Source of the DNA: Streptomyces sp. NBC_00289
Lineage (GTDB): Bacteria > Actinomycetota > Actinomycetes > Streptomycetales > Streptomycetaceae
Direction: 5' to 3'
Length of the DNA: 64,000 nucleotides
NCBI RefSeq assembly: GCF_041435115.1
Contig: NZ_CP108046.1
Coordinates: forward strand, 5,332,001 to 5,396,000
Numbering within the stretch: position 1 is the first letter of the stretch; each line of letters starts with the position of its first letter. The position numbers were made by a program, and so were the translations under genes. The notes below the pieces were generated by a model that made no database searches, was not told the origin of the DNA, and saw only the letters and a program-made list of their open reading frames with translations. Positions 60,554 through 64,000 of this stretch are shown here, one piece after another.

Positions 60554-60661
60554 CACTCCCGGCGCTCCCGCCCCCTTTCCCCCGACTCGCGCGGCCGGCT
60601 CTCCGATACCCGATCGGAGACCCGGCCCGCTCCGGCTATGCTCGGGGAGGCAACATCGCCT

Positions 60662-60734
60662 GGGCCCTTAGCTCAATTGGCAGAGCAGTGGACTTTTAAT
60701 CCATTGGTTGTGGGTTCGAGTCCCACAGGGCCTA
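60662..60734 (+). tRNA. tRNA-Lys(UUU)
   Basis: The arms GGGCCCT and AGGGCCT pair (with a G-U at 1-72), the anticodon arm GTGGA-CTTTTAA-TCCAT gives TTT, and the T arm reads GTGGGTTCGAGTCCCAC. It is the only tRNA on the plus strand here. It reads AAA, a rare codon in this genome type. Confidence 0.95.
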
Positions 60735-60938
60735 CGTCTCGCAGGTGGAGGCCGGTGCCTCCGATCTGCCGTGCGGCGCCCGGTCCGGCTTCGGCCGGGC
60801 CGGGCGCCGCGTCGTTCGTGGGGTGCCGTGCCGACGGCCCTACACGTTCCCAGTGCTCCGCGCGGTGCAGCCCGCTACACCCTCGTACGGGTGCCCCCTC
60901 CCCCGCGCCCCGCCGTCCGGGCGCCTAGCGTTGCCTCC

Positions 60939-62090
60939 ATGTGGAAGTCGGTGCGGCAGGCCGCGTGGGCCACGGTCCACCTCGTGGTGGCCGCGGCGAT
61001 GGCGTTCGGGATGTACCTCTTCATCACCGTGCTGCTGATCACGGCCATCGGCACGCTCGCGGTCGTCGGGGCCTGGATGCTGCCGGAGACGGTGCTGCTG
61101 ATCCGGCGCATCGCCGGCGCCAAGCGAGGCCTGACGGCGGCCTGGACCGGGCGCGAGGTGCCCGAGGCGTACCAGCGCATCACCGGCCCGCTGCGGGAGC
61201 GGCTGCGCACGGCCGTTCGCGATCCCGGCACGCTCACCGACGTGCGCTGGATGCTCGCCTACTACGTGTACGGCGCCCTGGTCTTCCTCGCGCTGCCGCT
61301 GTGGCCGGTGGGGCTCCTCGTCGACGGCGTGTGGTGCGGGCTGCTCCGCCGCCCCGCCGTCGTGCTGCCGCTGATCGTCCGGCTCGCGGACCTGGAGGCC
61401 CACTGGTCGACCGTCCTGCTGGAACCCTCGCCGAAGGCGCGGCTCGCCGCGCGGGTGGAGGAGCTGACCGAGACCCGGGCCGACGCGATCGCCGCGCACG
61501 GCGCCGAACTGCGCCGGATCGAACGCGATCTGCACGACGGCGCGCAGGCCCGGCTGGTCGCCCTGTCGATGCGGATCGGACTCGCCAAGCGCGCCTACGA
61601 CCACGACCCCGAGGCCGCCCGCAGGCTTCTGGACGACGCCCAGGACCAGGCCGAGGAGGCACTGACCGAACTGCGGCACGTCGTCCGTGGCATCCACCCG
61701 CCGATCCTCACCGACCGCGGTCTCGCCGGAGCCGTACGGGCGCTGGCGGCGAGCAGCGGCCTCGCGGTGACCGTGGCGGACGGCGGTCTGGACGAGGGGG
61801 TGCGGGCGCCCGCCGCGGTGGAGGCGGCCGCCTACTTCGTGGTGGCCGAATCGCTGACCAACGCCGCCAAGTACAGTGGCGCGCCCCGGGCCGAGGTCCA
61901 ACTCGCCCGGTTCCGGCGCGGTTTGCGGGTGCGGGTGAGCGACGAGGGCCGGGGCGGCGCCGACGAGGGCCGGGGCTCCGGGCTGCTCGGCATGCGACGC
62001 CGTGTCGCCGCGCTCGACGGGACCTTCGACGTGACCAGTCCGGTCGGGGGCCCGACCGTGATCGAAGTGGAGCTGCCGTGCGTGTGGTGA
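60939..62090 (+). CDS. Membrane histidine kinase with HisKA_3 domain
   Basis: The 383-residue protein has N-terminal hydrophobic segments (VVAAAMAFGMYLFITVLLITAIGTLAVVG), a second membrane pair, and the HisKA_3 box RIERDLHDGAQARLVALSMRIG with the phospho-His, then FVVAESLTNAAKYSGA and GSGLLGMRRRVAALDG of the ATPase domain. ATG 60939 has TAGCGT (60926-60931) ending 7 nt upstream and no Shine-Dalgarno, so a leaderless mRNA is likely. It overlaps the response regulator by 13 bp. Confidence 0.93.
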   Translation: MWKSVRQAAWATVHLVVAAAMAFGMYLFITVLLITAIGTLAVVGAWMLPETVLLIRRIAGAKRGLTAAWTGREVPEAYQRITGPLRERLRTAVRDPGTLTDVRWMLAYYVYGALVFLALPLWPVGLLVDGVWCGLLRRPAVVLPLIVRLADLEAHWSTVLLEPSPKARLAARVEELTETRADAIAAHGAELRRIERDLHDGAQARLVALSMRIGLAKRAYDHDPEAARRLLDDAQDQAEEALTELRHVVRGIHPPILTDRGLAGAVRALAASSGLAVTVADGGLDEGVRAPAAVEAAAYFVVAESLTNAAKYSGAPRAEVQLARFRRGLRVRVSDEGRGGADEGRGSGLLGMRRRVAALDGTFDVTSPVGGPTVIEVELPCVW

Positions 62091-62728
62091 TCGCCGAGGA
62101 CAACGCCCTGCTGCGCGAGGGGCTCGTGATGCTGCTGGGATCCTCGGGCCACGACGTCGTGGCCGTGGTGGGCACCGGCCCCGAAATCCTGCCCGCCCTC
62201 CTCGAACACCGTCCGGACGTGGCGGTGCTCGACGTACGGATGCCACCGGGCTTCCGCGACGAGGGACTGCGCGCGGCACTCGTCGCCCGCCAGGAGCTCC
62301 CCGGACTGCCGGTGCTGGTGCTCTCGCAGTACGTCGAGGAGTCGTACGCCGCCGAGCTGCTGAGCGGCGGCACCAGCGGGATCGGCTACCTGCTCAAGGA
62401 CCGGGTGGGCCGGGTCGACGAGTTCCTCGACGCGCTGGAGCGGGTCGCCGGCGGGGGCACCGCGCTGGACCCCGAGGTCGTCACCGAGCTCCTCACCCGC
62501 CGCCGGGACACACCGCTCGACTCGCTGACCCCGCGCGAGCGGGAGGTGCTGAAGCTGATGGCCGAGGGGCACGACAACACGACGATCGCCAAGACCCTCG
62601 TGGTGACCGAACGCGCGGTCAGCAAGCACATCGGCAACGTCTTCCTGAAGCTGGGCCTGCCGCCGAGCGACAGCGGCCACCGCAGGGTCCTGGCCGTCCT
62701 GGCCTATCTGGCGCACACCCCGCGGTGA
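62078..62728 (+). CDS. LuxR-type response regulator
   Basis: The 216-residue protein has a receiver domain (VVIAEDNALLREGLVMLL; Asp in DVAVLDVRMP; Lys in YLLKDRVGRVDEF) and a LuxR HTH (LTPREREVLKLMAEGHDNTTIAKTLVVTERAVSKHIGNVFLKL). GTG 62078 follows GTGGAGC and lies inside the kinase end. It pairs with the kinase; the target genes are unknown. Confidence 0.95.
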   Translation: MRVVIAEDNALLREGLVMLLGSSGHDVVAVVGTGPEILPALLEHRPDVAVLDVRMPPGFRDEGLRAALVARQELPGLPVLVLSQYVEESYAAELLSGGTSGIGYLLKDRVGRVDEFLDALERVAGGGTALDPEVVTELLTRRRDTPLDSLTPREREVLKLMAEGHDNTTIAKTLVVTERAVSKHIGNVFLKLGLPPSDSGHRRVLAVLAYLAHTPR

Positions 62729-62753
62729 CGCCCGGCCGGAGGCCGGCGCGGCA

Positions 62754-63398
62754 TCAGCGCGCGCTCAGCTCCGCCCGGCCCGTCAACTCCGCGAGCGGCA
62801 GCGTGTGCTGGGTCTGGAGCACCTTCGCGCGCAGGTAGCGGACGTTGTGGGCGGTGGTGAAGACACCGGTGGGGACGCGGTCGCGGACCTCCACTCCGAG
62901 ATCGCGCAACTGGCTCGCCTTGTCGGGGTTGTTGGACAGCAGGTCCAGTGTTCCGACGTCCAGCGCCCGGAGCATCTGGGCGGCCGCGGTGTAGTCGCGG
63001 GCGTCCTCGGGCAGGCCGAGCGCGGTGTTGGCGGCGTAGGTGTCGAGGCCCTGGTCCTGGAGGGCGTAGGCGTCGAGCTTGTTGTAGAGGCCGATGTCCC
63101 GGCCCTCCTGGCGCAGGTAGAGCAGGACACCGCCGCGGTCGGCTATGCGCTCGACCGCCTCGCGCAGCTGCGGGCCGCAGTCGCAGCGGGCCGAGCCGAA
63201 GACGTCGCCGGTCAGGCACTCGGAGTGCAGCCGGACCAGTGGAACGGGGCCGGGGTCGCCGAGGACGACCGCGAGATGTTCCCGGCCGTCGGTGAGGCCG
63301 TGGAAGGTGACCACTTCGGCATCGACGGCGTAGCCGTCGTGGAAGCGCAGCGGTACCCGGACGCGGGAGCGTGACGTGGCGGCGGGGAAGTCGGGCAT
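62754..63398 (-). CDS. ribA: GTP cyclohydrolase II
   Basis: The 214-residue protein opens riboflavin synthesis by converting GTP to the pyrimidine intermediate. Zinc ligands are in LHSECLTGDVFGSARCDCGPQL, the GTP-binding region in LLYLRQEGRDIGLYNKLDAYALQDQG and the C-terminal LSNNPDKASQLRDLGVEV. It is a stand-alone RibA, not fused to RibB. Two operator-like palindromes and a promoter lie just upstream, next to a MarR gene. Confidence 0.95.
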   Translation of the reverse strand: MPDFPAATSRSRVRVPLRFHDGYAVDAEVVTFHGLTDGREHLAVVLGDPGPVPLVRLHSECLTGDVFGSARCDCGPQLREAVERIADRGGVLLYLRQEGRDIGLYNKLDAYALQDQGLDTYAANTALGLPEDARDYTAAAQMLRALDVGTLDLLSNNPDKASQLRDLGVEVRDRVPTGVFTTAHNVRYLRAKVLQTQHTLPLAELTGRAELSAR

Positions 63399-63425
63399 GC
63401 GGGTTCTCCCGGGTCCGGAGGTCCA

Positions 63426-63492
63426 GATCTGCTTCAGATTTGAAGCAGATCCATGGTCCGGGACCCTACCTCATGCTTTAAATTTGAAGCAA
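63426..63492 (-). promoter_or_regulatory. ribA promoter with paired MarR-type palindromes
   Basis: On the minus strand TTGCTT (63492-63487) and TAGGGT (63468-63463), 18 bp apart, form the promoter. A palindrome covering the -35 region, near-perfect TGCTTTAAATTTGAAGCA, is at 63474-63491. A second, with perfect 11-bp arms GATCTGCTTCA / TGAAGCAGATC, is at 63426-63451 just after the predicted start point. The pair shares a TTCAAATTTGAA-like core. The layout parallels that of the MarR locus at 845-886. Confidence 0.7.
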
Positions 63493-63551
63493 CAGGTTCG
63501 GCGGCAGCCGGGACGGGAGTCACGAACCGCGGGCGGGCGGTGAGCCGGAGA

Positions 63552-64000
63552 TCAGGGACAGGGTGGCGAGGACCGCCGCCGCCACGGCACCTCGTCGGCC
63601 GCCGGGTGCTCCCCGTCCCCCTCCAGCGTCCGCGCGATGCCCGTGCAGATCTCCTCCAACTGCCCCACCTGCTCCTCGGTGAGCCGGTCGAACAGCAGCG
63701 ACCGCACCGTCGCGACGTGCCCGGGCGCCGTACGCTCCAGGACGGTCATCCCCTCGTCGGTCAGCGCGGCGACACTGCCCCGCTTGTCCCACCGGCAGTT
63801 CTCGCGCCGGACCAGGCCGTCCTTCTCCAGGCGGGTCACCGCGTACGTCAGCCGACTGCGCGTGATCTTCGACCGCTCGGCGAGATCGGTCATGCGCAGC
63901 CGGCGCTCCGGCGCCTCGGAGAGGTTGGCGAGAATGGAGTAGTAGAGATGGGGCATGCCGGCGTCCTGCTGGAGCTGCCGGTCGATCGCGTCCTCCAGGA
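63552..64000 (-). CDS. MarR-family regulator next to ribA (5' end outside window)
   Basis: The visible part (about 149 codons) includes the winged helix: LYYSILANLSEAPERRLRMTDLAERSKITRSRLTYAVTRLEKDGLVRREN and the wing RWDKRGSVAALTDEGMTVL, with the wing Asp-Lys-Arg. Codons before position 63956 (LEDAIDRQLQQDAG) continue in frame to the window edge, so the start lies outside. It precedes ribA on the same strand with 153 bp between, and the palindromes there are its likely target. Flavin or redox-active ligands are possible but unproven. Confidence 0.85.
   Translation of the reverse strand, partial: LEDAIDRQLQQDAGMPHLYYSILANLSEAPERRLRMTDLAERSKITRSRLTYAVTRLEKDGLVRRENCRWDKRGSVAALTDEGMTVLERTAPGHVATVRSLLFDRLTEEQVGQLEEICTGIARTLEGDGEHPAADEVPWRRRSSPPCP

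Overview
The window is high-GC chromosomal DNA from a Streptomyces-type actinomycete. It carries bldC, a second Lsr2-type nucleoid protein, two SigF/SigN-type sigma factors, scattered purine genes, ten tRNA genes and an SRP RNA, in an order that matches from memory the conserved core of Streptomyces chromosomes (the SCO4032 to SCO4110 part of S. coelicolor). No biosynthetic gene cluster, prophage, integrative element or CRISPR array is visible. The only mobile element is one IS1182-type insertion sequence.

Layout. 1-8.9 kb: an edge-truncated MFS exporter with its MarR regulator, a lipoprotein, the sigN/sigF paralogues, a Dabb protein, tRNA-Ser, tadA with its companion gene, upp, a LytR_C protein and a small ParB-like protein. 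9-17.9 kb: small secreted or hypothetical genes, an HhH-GPD protein, a four-gene overlapping operon behind an iron box (penicillin-acylase-like protein, IucB/MbtK-type acyltransferase, DUF985, SDR), a CopC-CopD fusion and a DUF72 protein. 18-27.3 kb: tRNA-Ser, SRP RNA, dnaX, purD, a degenerate M48-like membrane protein, a DMFase-like protein, purC and tRNA-Gly. 27.3-35.3 kb: a translationally coupled ABC exporter plus two-component system, two tRNA-Gly, lsrL and purSQL. 35.4-37.2 kb: the IS element, inserted into the purL terminator. 37.4-45.6 kb: a maleylpyruvate-isomerase-like protein, a META lipoprotein, purF, purM, DUF3073, vdh, a hypothetical gene and bldC. 45.9-51.3 kb: DUF6274, hrpA and four tRNAs. 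51.5-64 kb: a metallophosphoesterase, a zincin, a lipoprotein, a DEAD-box helicase with an RGG-like tail, a secreted repeat protein, an APC permease, tRNA-Lys, a second two-component system, ribA and a second, truncated MarR gene.

Functional themes. De novo purine synthesis is represented by purF, purD, purS/Q/L, purM and purC, which cover consecutive steps from PRPP to SAICAR except purN and purE/K; upp adds salvage of uracil. Development and chromatin are represented by bldC, sigF, sigN and lsrL. RNA and translation genes include tadA, hrpA, the DEAD-box helicase, ten tRNAs and ffs.

Regulatory reading. Both MarR loci have paired palindromes that bracket a recognisable promoter. At least nine genes have a TANNNT -10 box ending 6-9 nt before the start codon with no Shine-Dalgarno, which suggests leaderless mRNAs. 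An iron box, a SigR-type promoter and three Crp-like sites are further candidates. The best lead for something not fully described is the iron-box operon at 10.77-14.89 kb, whose first two products resemble siderophore-tailoring enzymes but which is not next to a visible siderophore synthetase.
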